From Phreatobacter sp. (lineage in GTDB: Bacteria; Pseudomonadota; Alphaproteobacteria; Rhizobiales; Phreatobacteraceae), in contig NZ_JAPZTZ010000012.1 in assembly GCF_027532945.1 (NCBI RefSeq), positions 114,030 to 178,029 on the forward strand: a DNA stretch of 64,000 bases. The letters run 5' to 3'. The notes beneath the pieces are model-generated. The model searched no databases and was not told where the DNA came from. It worked only from the letters and a program-made list of their open reading frames with translations. This document shows positions 10,613-19,300 of the stretch, one piece after another; the first letter of the stretch is position 1; every line of letters starts with the position of its first letter. The position numbers and the translations under genes are program-made.

Positions 10613-10724
10613 TGTCGATCTACCCATTTTTCATAAGCGAATTCAGAGGCTTATAAAATAGGTATTTTGATACCGGTGTTTTTAGCCCTGAAATGCAAGC
10701 ACTTGGTCGGTTCGCCTCTTCCCC

Positions 10725-11429
10725 TCAGGGGCGCTTGGGGATCTCGAGGCCGCGCTGAACGGCGGGACGCGCCAGGCAACGCTCCAGCCAGGCCGGCACC
10801 GCCTTGAGCTCGCCATAGGCGACGAGATCGCCCGCGCCGTAGAAGCCGATGAGGTTCCGCACCCAGCCGAGCAGCGCCATGTCGGCGATGGTGTAGTCGT
10901 CGCCCATGATGAAGGCGCGGTCGGCAAGGCGCGTCTCCAGCACGCGGATGAGGCGGTGGGATTCGGCGCGGTAGCGCTCCAGCGGTCGCTTGTCCTCCCA
11001 TTCGCGCCCGGCGAATTTGTGGAAGAAACCGAGCTGGCCGAACATCGGGCCGACCGCCGCCATCTGGAAGAAGACCCACTGGATCGTCTCGATGCGCGCC
11101 ACCGGATCGGCGGGCAGGAATTGGCCGGTCTTCTCGGCGAGATAGAGCAGGATCGCGCCGCTCTCGAACAGCCCGATCGGCTTGCCGCCCGGGCCATCGG
11201 GATCGATGATCGCCGGGATCTTGCCGTTGGGGTTGAGCGACAGGAATTCCGGCCCCCAGGTCTCGTTCTGGCCGATATTGATCGTGTGCCGCTCGTAGGG
11301 GAGCCCGGTCTCCTCCAGCATGATCGACACTTTCACGCCGTTCGGTGTCGGCAGCGAATAGAGCTGGATGCGGTCGGGATGGGCGGCCGGCCAGCGGCGC
11401 GTGATGGGGAAGGCGGACAGATCGGACAT
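10725..11429 (-). CDS. Glutathione S-transferase, YfcG/Nu-type
   Basis: 234 residues from the ATG at 11429 (CGAGGAGCCCTC before it); the upstream 61 codons of the track ORF are not supported. The thioredoxin-like domain has IQLYSLPTPNGVKVSIMLEE, the cis-Pro region GKIPAIIDPDG and the glutathione-binding FESGAILLYLAEKTG. The all-helical domain carries DDYTIADMALLGWV. The TPNG segment in place of a catalytic Tyr or Cys is typical of disulfide-reductase-active Nu GSTs. It is monocistronic. Confidence 0.9.
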   Translation of the reverse strand: MSDLSAFPITRRWPAAHPDRIQLYSLPTPNGVKVSIMLEETGLPYERHTINIGQNETWGPEFLSLNPNGKIPAIIDPDGPGGKPIGLFESGAILLYLAEKTGQFLPADPVARIETIQWVFFQMAAVGPMFGQLGFFHKFAGREWEDKRPLERYRAESHRLIRVLETRLADRAFIMGDDYTIADMALLGWVRNLIGFYGAGDLVAYGELKAVPAWLERCLARPAVQRGLEIPKRP

Positions 11430-11646
11430 GAGGGCTCCTCGGGGCCGTCCACGTGACGGCTCGCCACAGATGGGCAGTGAGCCTCGCCGATCAACCGTCC
11501 CAAGCCAAGCGGCCCGTGACGCTCCCGGCGATGTGATGGCCCGCTGATCGGCCGCTCGGCCCAGTTGAGCGCCTGCGCGGGGCGGCGCAGGCTGACCGTC
11601 AGAGCCGGGCAAGCCGGCCCATCGTCGTCAGGAAACGCCCCCGAGG

Positions 11647-13236
11647 ATGCCACCCATGCCCATGGTGACCCCGCCCGCCGGCCATATCGGCCCCTTCGCC
11701 GGGCTCGACGTGCCCTGGCTTCTCGCGATGCGGGCGGACAAGCGCGGCGACCATCCCTTCATCGTCTGGACGCCCTTCGAGCGACCGGCCGTCACCCTCA
11801 CGTATCGGGCCTTCCACAGCTGCGTCGGGGCGCTGGCCGCCGGCCTCGCCCGCCGCGGAATCAAGCCGGGCGAGTTCGTGCTGATCCACCTCGACAATTG
11901 CATTGAGGCGCTGCTTGCCTGGTATGCCTGCGTCGAACTCGGCGCCATCGCGGTGACCACCAACACCCGTTCGGCCGGGCCGGAGATCGCCTATTTCGCC
12001 GAGCATTGCGGCGCGGTGGCCGCGATCACCCAGCCTGCCTATGCCGATCTCGTCGCGGCGAACTGCCCGGCCCTGCGCTGGCTTGCGGTCAGCGACAATG
12101 ACGGCGGCGAGCCGGCTCTTGGCGCCCGCATGCCTGGGACGGCCGAGCGCTTCGACGCCCTCTTCGCCGATGCGGCCGACCGCCCGTCACGCCCTCGCGA
12201 TCCGTTCTGGCCTTGCTCGGTCCAGTACACATCCGGCACGACGGCACGGCCGAAGGCGGTGCTCTGGACCCATGCCAATGCGCTCTGGGGCGCCAAGGTC
12301 AATGCGGCCCACGAGGACCTGAGGCCCGAGGACGTGCATCTCGTCCACCTGCCGCTCTTCCACACCAATGCGCTGGCCTATTCCGTCCTCGCGAGCCTTT
12401 GGGTCGGGGCCACCGCGGTGATCATGCCGCGTTTCTCGGCAAGCCGGTTCTGGGGCATTGCCGCCGAGCACCGCTGCACCTGGACGTCGGTGGTCCCGTT
12501 CTGCACCCGCGCGCTGATGGAGCGCGATATCCCCAAGAGCCACACGTTCCGGCTCTGGGGCAGCGCGGTCTGCGAGCCGCCCACCGATGCGATCTTCGGC
12601 GTGAAGACCATCGGCTGGTGGGGCATGACCGAGACCATCACCCACGGGATCATCGGCGAGGTGACGCAGCCGAACATCCCCATGGCCATCGGCCGGGCCG
12701 CGCCGGAATACGAGATCCGCGTCCTCGACGATGACGGTAGCCCGACGCAGGTCGGCGGCACCGGCCACCTGCGCATCCGCGGCATTCCCGGCCTCACCCT
12801 TTTCAAGGAATACCTGTTCAACTCCAAGGCGATGGCGGAGAGTTTTGATCCAGAGGGTTATTTCATCACTGGCGACCGGGTGAAACTGCTGGAGAACGGC
12901 TTCATCCGCTTCGGCGACCGCGACAAGGACATGCTGAAGGTCGGCGGCGAGAATGTCGCGGCCTCCGAGATCGAGCAGGTCATCGTCCAGGTTCAGGGGG
13001 TGCGCGAGGTGGCCGTCGTGGCGAAGAAGCACCCGATGCTCGACGAGGTGCCGGTCGTTTTCGTCATCCCGCAGGCGGATGCCGCGCCCGACCTTCCCGA
13101 CCGCATCATCACGGCCTGCCGGTCAGCCCTCGCCGACTTCAAGGTGCCGCGCGAGGTGCATCTCGTCGATGACATGCCGCGCTCGACACTCGAGAAGATC
13201 GCCAAGGCGGAGCTCCGGAAGCGGCTGGAGGCGTGA
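11647..13236 (+). CDS. AMP-forming acyl-CoA ligase
   Basis: 529 residues, ANL superfamily. It activates a carboxylic acid to an acyl-adenylate and then transfers it to CoA. The P-loop YTSGTTARPKAV (about 193-204), the adenine-binding GWWGMTE, TGD (about 407) and the C-terminal lysine region STLEKIAKAELR are all present. The substrate is unknown. Its neighbours are a hotdog thioesterase (convergent) and an enoyl-CoA hydratase homologue, suggesting a small acyl-CoA catabolic cluster. The start follows a GAGGATGCC stretch. Confidence 0.9.
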   Translation: MPPMPMVTPPAGHIGPFAGLDVPWLLAMRADKRGDHPFIVWTPFERPAVTLTYRAFHSCVGALAAGLARRGIKPGEFVLIHLDNCIEALLAWYACVELGAIAVTTNTRSAGPEIAYFAEHCGAVAAITQPAYADLVAANCPALRWLAVSDNDGGEPALGARMPGTAERFDALFADAADRPSRPRDPFWPCSVQYTSGTTARPKAVLWTHANALWGAKVNAAHEDLRPEDVHLVHLPLFHTNALAYSVLASLWVGATAVIMPRFSASRFWGIAAEHRCTWTSVVPFCTRALMERDIPKSHTFRLWGSAVCEPPTDAIFGVKTIGWWGMTETITHGIIGEVTQPNIPMAIGRAAPEYEIRVLDDDGSPTQVGGTGHLRIRGIPGLTLFKEYLFNSKAMAESFDPEGYFITGDRVKLLENGFIRFGDRDKDMLKVGGENVAASEIEQVIVQVQGVREVAVVAKKHPMLDEVPVVFVIPQADAAPDLPDRIITACRSALADFKVPREVHLVDDMPRSTLEKIAKAELRKRLEA

Positions 13237-13245
13237 TGTCCCCCC

Positions 13246-13689
13246 TCACCGCTCCGGCGGGATCGAATAGGTGCCGGTCGCGTGGGCGACGAGGTCGTCC
13301 ACCTCCCCGTCGGACCAGATGGCCACTTCGCCCACCGCCAGCCGCTTGCCGAGCTTCAGCAGCCGGCATTCCGCGACGAGATCGCGCTGCGCCGGTTTCT
13401 TGAGGAAATTGATGTTGAGATTGGTCGTCACCGCCAGAGCCACCGGGCCGATCGAGGCGAGGATCGCCACATAGAGCCCGGTATCGGCCAGCGTCATCAT
13501 GGTCGGGCCGGAAATGGTCCCGCCGGGCCGGAGTTGCCCGGGGTCGTAGCGGCAACGCATCCGCGCGAATTTCGGCCCCACGGCCTCCACCATGAAGGTC
13601 TTGCCCGGCCCGAAGACCTGCGGGAACTCGGTCGCGAGGAAGGCCTCCATCTCGGGGACCGTCATGCGGGCGGCGGCATCGGTGGGCAT
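13246..13689 (-). CDS. PaaI-type hotdog thioesterase
   Basis: 147 residues from the ATG at 13689; a second ATG at 13665 (MTVPEMEAF) is also possible. The hotdog helix and catalytic segment appear as GGTISGPTMMTLADTGLYVAI, followed by VTTNLNINFLKKPAQRDLVAECRLLKLGKRLAVGEV, the standard PaaI/YbgC-like pattern. It hydrolyses an acyl-CoA thioester. It is convergent with the ligase (nine bases between stops) and divergent from the enoyl-CoA hydratase gene. Confidence 0.85.
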   Translation of the reverse strand: MPTDAAARMTVPEMEAFLATEFPQVFGPGKTFMVEAVGPKFARMRCRYDPGQLRPGGTISGPTMMTLADTGLYVAILASIGPVALAVTTNLNINFLKKPAQRDLVAECRLLKLGKRLAVGEVAIWSDGEVDDLVAHATGTYSIPPER

Positions 13690-13795
13690 GGGGCTATCGC
13701 GCTGGCGGGGGACGGACCGCCCTTCGGCGGCCTTGCGAGCGCGACGATAGCGGGCCAAGGTCGCGCCCGCTCCTCTTGCAAAAGGCGGATGCCGC

Positions 13796-14620
13796 TTGTC
13801 TGACGCTCCCTCGCCCGCCCCCACCATCGCCGCGCCGATCCTGCGCCGCGCGGATGCGGATGGCATTGCGACGCTGACCCTTGATGACCCGTCGAGCCGC
13901 AACGCCCTGTCGGAGCGGATGATCGCGAGCCTGTCCGACACGCTTGCCGCCATCGCCGCGGACCGCAGCATCCGCGCCGTGGTGCTCACCGCCGTCGGTC
14001 CCTGTTTCTCATCCGGCCACCATCTCAAGGAGATGAGCGCCCGCCGCGCCGATCCGGACCGCGGCCGCGCCTATTTCGCCGAGATCCTCGGCCGCTGCTC
14101 GGCGATGATGCAGCAGGTCGTCGCCCTGCCCCAGCCGGTCATCGCCGCCGTCCAGGGCCTCGCCACCGCCGCCGGCTGCCAGCTCGTCGCCACTTGCGAC
14201 CTCGCCGTGGCCTCATCCGAGGCGCGGTTCTGCACGCCCGGCGTCCATATCGGCCTGTTCTGCTCGACGCCCATGGTGGCGCTGTCGCGCAACGTAGCGC
14301 GCAAGCACGCCTTGGAGATGCTGCTCCTCGGCGATGCGATCCCCGCCGACGAGGCTTTTCGCATGGGCCTCGTGAACCGCGTCGTAACGGCCGGCACCGA
14401 ACTCGCCGAGGCGACCGCGTTCGCCGCCCGCATCGCCGCCAAGTCGACGCTGACGGTGAAGGTCGGCAAGCGCGCCTTCTCCGATCAGCTGGAAATGGGT
14501 CTCTCCGACGCCTATGCCCATGCCAGCGCCGTGATGGTGGAGAACATGCTCGCCCGCGACGCCGAGGAGGGCATCGCCGCCACCCTCGAAAAGCGCCAGC
14601 CGCGATGGGAAGACCGGTGA
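13796..14620 (+). CDS. Enoyl-CoA hydratase/isomerase family protein
   Basis: 274 residues from a TTG start; the nearby ATG at 13789 is out of frame and stops after four codons. Crotonase-fold landmarks are the oxyanion segments SSGHHLKEM and GLATAAGCQLVATCDLAVA, then ARFCTPGVHIGLFCSTPMVALSR. The paired Glu residues of true hydratases are not evident, so it may be an ECHDC3-like or other crotonase. The stop overlaps the next gene by four bases (GTGA). Confidence 0.85.
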   Translation: MSDAPSPAPTIAAPILRRADADGIATLTLDDPSSRNALSERMIASLSDTLAAIAADRSIRAVVLTAVGPCFSSGHHLKEMSARRADPDRGRAYFAEILGRCSAMMQQVVALPQPVIAAVQGLATAAGCQLVATCDLAVASSEARFCTPGVHIGLFCSTPMVALSRNVARKHALEMLLLGDAIPADEAFRMGLVNRVVTAGTELAEATAFAARIAAKSTLTVKVGKRAFSDQLEMGLSDAYAHASAVMVENMLARDAEEGIAATLEKRQPRWEDR

Positions 14621-15156
14621 ACCACGACAGCTATTCCGACGCAACGATCCGCGGAATCCTTTCGGACGTGAAGGTCATCGCCATGGTTGGCGCCTCCGCC
14701 AATGCGGTGCGCCCCTCATATTTCGTGCTGAAATACCTGCTCGACCGCGGCTACCGCGTTCATCCGGTCAATCCCGGCCTCGCCGGCCAGGAGATCCTCG
14801 GCTGCCGCGTTTACGCCAGCCTCGCGGACATCCCCGAGCCCGTCGACATGGTGGACATCTTCCGCAATGCGGAGGCCGCCGCGGCCATCGTCGAGGAGGC
14901 CATCGTCCTCCCCCAGCGCCCGAAAGTGATCTGGATGCAGCTCGGCGTGCGCAACGACGACGCCGCGGCCCGCGCGGAGGACGCCGGCATGACCGTCGTC
15001 ATGAACCGCTGTCCGAAGATCGAGCTCGGACGCCTCTCCTCGGAGATCGCCTGGATGGGCGTCAATTCCCGCACCATCTCGGCCAAGCGCGCGCCGCAAC
15101 TGAAGGCTGGAAAGTTCCAGAAGCTCGGCCTCAGGACCACCTTCCAGCGCGACTGA
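14617..15156 (+). CDS. CoA-binding domain protein (YccU-like)
   Basis: 179 residues starting at the GTG that overlaps the preceding TGA, with GGGAAGA as ribosome site; an in-frame ATG at 14605 is the alternative. The Rossmann CoA-binding core reads VIAMVGASANAVRPSYFVLK, GYRVHPVNPGLAGQEILG and VDIFRNAEAA, then VIWMQLGVRNDDAAARAEDAG and a late MNRCPKIE. These small proteins resemble the CoA-binding part of succinyl-CoA synthetase; their role is unknown. It is translationally coupled to the crotonase gene. The 141 upstream codons of the track ORF are noise. Confidence 0.88.
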   Translation: MNHDSYSDATIRGILSDVKVIAMVGASANAVRPSYFVLKYLLDRGYRVHPVNPGLAGQEILGCRVYASLADIPEPVDMVDIFRNAEAAAAIVEEAIVLPQRPKVIWMQLGVRNDDAAARAEDAGMTVVMNRCPKIELGRLSSEIAWMGVNSRTISAKRAPQLKAGKFQKLGLRTTFQRD

Positions 15157-15307
15157 AGCGGGCTGTCGCGGAGCCCGCCGCCGACGGAACAGGCCCGCTG
15201 TCTCGACACGAAAATAGAAAATCCTGTTTCATTGACCCGCCAGATGGCGGCGCGATAGACAGAAATTCTACGAAATGCCGGCGGAGAGCCGGTCAGGAGG
15301 AAAGACC

Positions 15308-16591
15308 ATGGCTGATCGCGCACCCGGCTTCGCCACCCTCGCCGTCCATGCCGGCGCCCAGCCCGATCCGACCACCGGCGCAAGGGCGACGCCGATCTAC
15401 CAGACGACCTCCTTCGTCTTCGACGATGTCGACCACGCCGCCTCGCTCTTCGGCCTGCAGGCCTTCGGCAACATCTACACCCGCATCGGCAACCCGACGA
15501 ACGCCGTGCTGGAGGAGCGTGTCGCCGCACTCGAGGGCGGCACGGCGGCGCTCGGCGTCGCTTCCGGCCATGCGGCCGAGTTCCTTGTCTTCCACGCCCT
15601 GCTGCAGCCCGGCGACGAGTTCGTCGCCTCGAAGAAGCTCTATGGCGGCTCGATCAACCAGTTCAATCATTCCTACAAGAGCTTCGACTGGCGCGTGGTC
15701 TGGGCCGACCAGGACGATCTCGCGGCCTTCGAGGCGGCAGTGACGCCGAAGACCAAGGCGATCTTCATCGAGAGCATCGCCAACCCCGCCGGCAACATCA
15801 CCGACATTGCCGGCATCTCCGCCATCGCCAAGCGCCATGGCATCCCGCTCATCGTCGACAACACGCTGGCGACCCCCTACCTCATCCGCCCCTTCGAGCA
15901 CGGCGCCGACATCGTCGTGCATTCCGCCACCAAGTTCCTCGGCGGCCACGGCAATTCGATCGGCGGCGTCATCGTCGACGGCGGCTCCTTCGACTGGGTG
16001 AAGTCCGGCCGCTATCCCTTCCTCACCGCGCCCCGCCCCGAATATGGCGGCATCGTCCTCGCCGAGACTTTTGGCAATTTCGCCTTCGCCATTGCGGTGC
16101 GCGTGCTTGGCCTGCGCGACCTCGGGCCGGCGCTCTCGCCCTTCAACGCGTTCCAGATCCTCACGGGGATCGAGACCCTGCCGCTGCGCATGGAGCGGCA
16201 CTCCGCCAATGCAATGAAGGTGGCGGAGTTCCTGTCGACCCACCCGAAGGTCGCCTGGGTGTCCTATCCGGGCCTTCCCGGCGACAAGGGCCATGCGCTC
16301 GCCAAGAAGTACACGCCGAAAGGCGCCGGCGCAGTCTTCACCTTCGGCCTCAAGGGCGGCTATGCGGCGGGTGTGAAGCTCGTGTCGGAGGTGGCGCTCT
16401 TCTCCCACCTCGCCAATGTCGGCGACACCCGTTCGCTGATCATCCACCCGGCCTCGACGACCCACCGCCAGCTTTCCGACGAGCAGAAGACGGTGGCCGG
16501 CGCGGGGCCCGAGGTCGTGCGCGTGTCGGTCGGCATCGAGGATGTCGCCGACATCATCGCCGATCTGGACAAGGCGCTGGCGGCGGTGTGA
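15308..16591 (+). CDS. metY: O-acetylhomoserine sulfhydrylase (PLP)
   Basis: 427 residues from the ATG at 15308 (AGGAGGAAAGACC). A Cys/Met metabolism PLP enzyme making homocysteine from O-acetylhomoserine and sulfide. Landmarks are the N-terminal [84 protein letters not shown] (PLP Lys in SATKFLGG) and the C-terminal [11 protein letters not shown]. The 60-residue region between the PLP lysine and the C-terminal domain fits MetY better than MetB/MetC. Upstream I see no SAM riboswitch I can defend. Confidence 0.9.
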   Translation: MADRAPGFATLAVHAGAQPDPTTGARATPIYQTTSFVFDDVDHAASLFGLQAFGNIYTRIGNPTNAVLEERVAALEGGTAALGVASGHAAEFLVFHALLQPGDEFVASKKLYGGSINQFNHSYKSFDWRVVWADQDDLAAFEAAVTPKTKAIFIESIANPAGNITDIAGISAIAKRHGIPLIVDNTLATPYLIRPFEHGADIVVHSATKFLGGHGNSIGGVIVDGGSFDWVKSGRYPFLTAPRPEYGGIVLAETFGNFAFAIAVRVLGLRDLGPALSPFNAFQILTGIETLPLRMERHSANAMKVAEFLSTHPKVAWVSYPGLPGDKGHALAKKYTPKGAGAVFTFGLKGGYAAGVKLVSEVALFSHLANVGDTRSLIIHPASTTHRQLSDEQKTVAGAGPEVVRVSVGIEDVADIIADLDKALAAV

Positions 16592-16625
16592 GGCCGTCTG
16601 GCCCCCTGACGCGCCATCTCGGCGT

Positions 16626-16715
16626 CGTCATGCCCGCCCTTGTGGCGGGCATCCACGACTTGACCACCGCCTGAAGAGAATTCGTGGATGCCCGGGCCAA
16701 GCCCGGGCATGACGG
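16626..16715. repeat. Dispersed alphaproteobacterial palindromic repeat
   Basis: Two inverted arms, CGTCATGCCCGCC...GGCGGGCATCCACGA and TCGTGGATGCCCGGG...CCCGGGCATGACGG, are complementary to each other and each contains its own hairpin. Read on the complement the second arm gives VMPGLGPGIH, the well-known signature of intergenic palindromes mis-called as protein in Rhizobiales. It lies between convergent metY and ctaA and may form a terminator-like structure. Confidence 0.85.
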
Positions 16716-16757
16716 AGAGGTGAGTGCTGTCCGATCGCGGTGGCCCCGAGCCCCGCC

Positions 16758-17843
16758 CTACTCCGCCGGCACGGCCCGCCCAGCCGGCACCGCCTGCAGC
16801 CGCGGCGCGCGGGTCAGCGCGAAGACATGCGACAGTGCGTGGCCCAGCACCAGCACGGCGAAGCCCTGGTGCAGGAGGCCGGCCCAGAGCGGCACGACCA
16901 GAACCAGCGTCACCACGCCAATGACAGCCTGCGCCGTTACCAGCCCGAGCAGCACCGTCGCGCCCTTCGCATATACCGTGCCGCGCGCCGACAGCATGTG
17001 CCAGACCGCCAGGGCCAGCAGCCCATAGGCGACGAGGCGATGGTTGAACTGCACCAGCGCCAGCGAGTCGATGAAGGCTTCGCCGATGGTGGCCTTGTCG
17101 AAGAGCACGGCCATGGGCGGGATGATCGCGCCATCCATCAGCGGCCAGTCGTTGAAGCGCATGCCCGCCTTGTTGCCGGCGACCAGCGCGCCGAGCGCGA
17201 TCTGCAGCGCGAGAACGGCCAGCACGGCGATGCCGCCGCGGCGGACGATATCCGGCACCGGCTCGCGGCGTCGCTCCGGCATGAGACGCAGCGCCGTCCA
17301 GACCAGCAACGCGAAGATCAGGCAGGCCAGCGACAGGTGGACCATCAGCTTCAGCGGCGCGACATAGACCATGCCGGGCTTGAGACCGGAGGCCACCATC
17401 AGCCAGCCGACGAAGCCCTGAAGCGCCATGAGCAGGCCGATGCCGAAAGTGCCGGCGGCGAGCCGCGCCGACATGAAGCCCCGCGCCGCAAAGAAGATCC
17501 ACGGCAGCAGCATGGCGGCCCCGACGAGCCGTCCAAGGAAGCGATGGCCCCATTCCCACCAGTAGATGAACTGGAAATCGCCAAGGCTCATGCCCCTGTT
17601 GATCGCCTGGTACTGCGGGCTCGCCCGGTACTTGTCGAATTCGAGCGCCCAGTCGGCCGCCGAGAGTGGCGGGATGGAACCCGTCACCGGCTTCCATTCG
17701 GTGATGGAGAGGCCGGAATCCGTCAGCCGCGTCGCGCCGCCCACGATCACCATGGCGAAGACCAGCGCGGCCACGCAAAGCAGCCAGATGCGCACGGCGC
17801 GGTGGGCGGCGGGAGCGCTCGAAACGGTCGCGGGCGCCGTCAT
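16758..17843 (-). CDS. ctaA: Haem A synthase (COX15/CtaA)
   Basis: 361 codons from the ATG at 17843 (CCGGAGGATCGCCGC before it). An inner-membrane protein with eight predicted helices that oxidises haem O to haem A for aa3-type cytochrome oxidase. Family landmarks are VIVGGATRLTDSGLSITEWKP near the N-terminus, WWEWGHRFLGR with a conserved His, LMVHLSLACLIF, VQFNHRLVAYGL and LHQGFAVLVLGHALSH. It stands alone, with no other cytochrome-oxidase assembly genes in the window. Confidence 0.95.
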   Translation of the reverse strand: MTAPATVSSAPAAHRAVRIWLLCVAALVFAMVIVGGATRLTDSGLSITEWKPVTGSIPPLSAADWALEFDKYRASPQYQAINRGMSLGDFQFIYWWEWGHRFLGRLVGAAMLLPWIFFAARGFMSARLAAGTFGIGLLMALQGFVGWLMVASGLKPGMVYVAPLKLMVHLSLACLIFALLVWTALRLMPERRREPVPDIVRRGGIAVLAVLALQIALGALVAGNKAGMRFNDWPLMDGAIIPPMAVLFDKATIGEAFIDSLALVQFNHRLVAYGLLALAVWHMLSARGTVYAKGATVLLGLVTAQAVIGVVTLVLVVPLWAGLLHQGFAVLVLGHALSHVFALTRAPRLQAVPAGRAVPAE

Positions 17844-17936
17844 GCGGCGATCCTCCGGCTTGTGAACTTTCGTAAGGGCGAGATATAGCCCTGCCCCACC
17901 GCCCGGCAAGGCGGCAACCGGACACGGTCATCACGC

Positions 17937-18158
17937 ATGCGTCAGCGCACCCGCAAGTTCTTCGGCACGATCCTCCTGCTGGTCTGGGTGACCTTCTACG
18001 CCCTGATCGTGATGGCGATCATGCACAATGCCGTCCGCCGCTTCGGCCCCATCGGCGAGCCGCTCTTCTATGCCGCCGCCGGCGTCGCCTGGATCCCCGT
18101 GGCCATGCTGGTCATCTGGTGGATGGGCCGGCCCGACCCCGAGGAGGACGAGGCCTGA
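17937..18158 (+). CDS. DUF2842 small membrane protein
   Basis: 73 residues with two membrane helices (FFGTILLLVWVTFYALIVMA and a later AAAGVAWIPVAMLVIWWMG), a basic N-terminus and an acidic tail DPEEDEA. The length and sequence match the alphaproteobacterial DUF2842 family of unknown function. It is divergent from ctaA with 93 bases between; no clear ribosome site. Confidence 0.82.
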   Translation: MRQRTRKFFGTILLLVWVTFYALIVMAIMHNAVRRFGPIGEPLFYAAAGVAWIPVAMLVIWWMGRPDPEEDEA

Positions 18159-18198
18159 TGGCCACTCCAACGATCTTCAACGCGACGGGGTCGCCGCC

Positions 18199-18612
18199 TC
18201 AGAGCAGGCCGAGCTCGGCCAGTTCCTTGGCGAGTTCCGGCGGCAGGTCCTTGGTCGCGCCCGAAGAAAGGTCGGCCGGCGCGTCCTTCGGATCAAGGTA
18301 GCGCCAGCCCTGGAACGGGCCCTTTCGGCGCGGCTGCACCGGGTGGATCACCGGTTCGAGGACGAGATCGCAGCGCGACACGCCCTCGCCGTCGGTGAAG
18401 GGGCGGATCTCGATGAGGCGCTGGCGGCACTGGATGACGCCCTTGATGACCCAGTAGAGCGAGCCCTCGCCGACGATCTCGTCACCGCGCTTCGGCTGCA
18501 TCCGCGTCGTGTGGATCTGCTCGCCAAAGGTCTTGATGCGCCAGTCCACCCATTCCTGGAGGTCTTCGACCGAGTCGGCGCCGACGCAGAGCTTGATGAG
18601 ATGGAGGGTCAT
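18199..18612 (-). CDS. DUF1489 family protein
   Basis: 137 residues, soluble, starting MTLHLIKLCVGADSVEDL. The conserved family features are WVDWRIKTFG, HTTRMQPKRGDEI, GSLYWVIKGVIQCRQ and RCDLVLEPVIHPVQPRRKGPFQGWRYL. DUF1489 is widespread in Rhizobiales and its function is unknown. It is convergent with the DUF2842 gene. Confidence 0.9.
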   Translation of the reverse strand: MTLHLIKLCVGADSVEDLQEWVDWRIKTFGEQIHTTRMQPKRGDEIVGEGSLYWVIKGVIQCRQRLIEIRPFTDGEGVSRCDLVLEPVIHPVQPRRKGPFQGWRYLDPKDAPADLSSGATKDLPPELAKELAELGLL

Positions 18613-18659
18613 GCCTCCCTATCTAGCGCGGCCCCCGGCCACCCCCAAGGGCCGGGCCT

Positions 18660-19046
18660 TCAACGGTTGGGGACAAGCGGCGCGGGACGCAGGGCGAGCG
18701 CCATGCACAGGTCGGTGCGCCAGAACGGCCCGTCGCGCCGGGCGGCGATGACGACGCGCTGGGTGACCTGCAAGGGGATGCCGCAGGAGGCGGGGCTGGC
18801 GGGCGTCAGCAGGGTCAGCGAGGTGACGTCCGGGCCCTTTTCGAGGCGGGTGACGTCGATCGTAGCCTGCAACTGGCCGCGCGCGAGGGTGACCACGGCG
18901 ACGGTGCCCTCGAAGACGATATCGGCGCGCTGGATGATCTCGGCGCGGGAGAAATTGAAGCACTGGCAGGCGGCTGCGGGTGTCGCGGCGAGGAGGAAGG
19001 CCGCGAGGGCGAGGAAAGCGGTACGGATGCGCTGAACAGGCTGCAA
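18660..19046 (-). CDS. Exported protein with N-terminal CxC motif
   Basis: Hypothetical. I propose the TTG at 19046 as start (128 residues), because further upstream the track ORF runs into a dispersed repeat. The N-terminus is a signal peptide (FLALAAFLLAATPAAA), after which the mature protein starts CQCFNFSRAEIIQRADIVFEG. A CxC followed by a line resembling 'ADVVFEG' is seen in bacterial proteins with a netrin/TIMP-like fold, so that is a tentative assignment. A later Cys (ASCGIPL) could form a disulfide. The start codon is uncertain. Confidence 0.6.
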   Translation of the reverse strand: MQPVQRIRTAFLALAAFLLAATPAAACQCFNFSRAEIIQRADIVFEGTVAVVTLARGQLQATIDVTRLEKGPDVTSLTLLTPASPASCGIPLQVTQRVVIAARRDGPFWRTDLCMALALRPAPLVPNR

Positions 19047-19049
19047 GAA

Positions 19050-19246
19050 GGCAAGTGCATCCTTCGAGGCTCGGCTATCGCCTCGCACCTCAGGATGAGG
19101 AATGGGGAGACCTGCATGGCGGTCGAGTGCCGCGTCAGCCCAGCCGCATATCGACCGTCCTGCCACCCACAACCTCCTCATCCTGAGGTGCGAGCCCACG
19201 GGCGATGCGTGAGCATCGTCCGATGGCGAGCCTCGAAGAACGCACT
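19050..19246. repeat. Inverted pair of Rhizobiales intergenic repeats
   Basis: Two copies of the CCTTCGAGGCTCG...GCACCTCAGGATGAGG element face each other at 19050-19100 and 19174-19246. The second is interrupted by an insertion of about 20 bases. The pair could fold into a long hairpin. The same element recurs as an inverted pair at 33.6-33.8 kb. Read as protein it yields HPEVRG/SRASKDA strings that inflate nearby ORFs. Confidence 0.85.
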
Positions 19247-19300
19247 TCAGTGCTGCAGCAAGACCTCCGAGGGAAAGCATAGCGTCTTGTGCGATCCCTA

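Noticed and set aside
15157-15307. SAM riboswitch upstream of metY
   Set aside because: Expected from pathway knowledge, but I could not align the conserved SAM-II or SAM/SAH core. Infernal would decide.
16360-17934. 524-aa minus-strand ORF
   Set aside because: Shadow of ctaA and metY. It contains the VMPGLGPGIH string created by a palindromic repeat.
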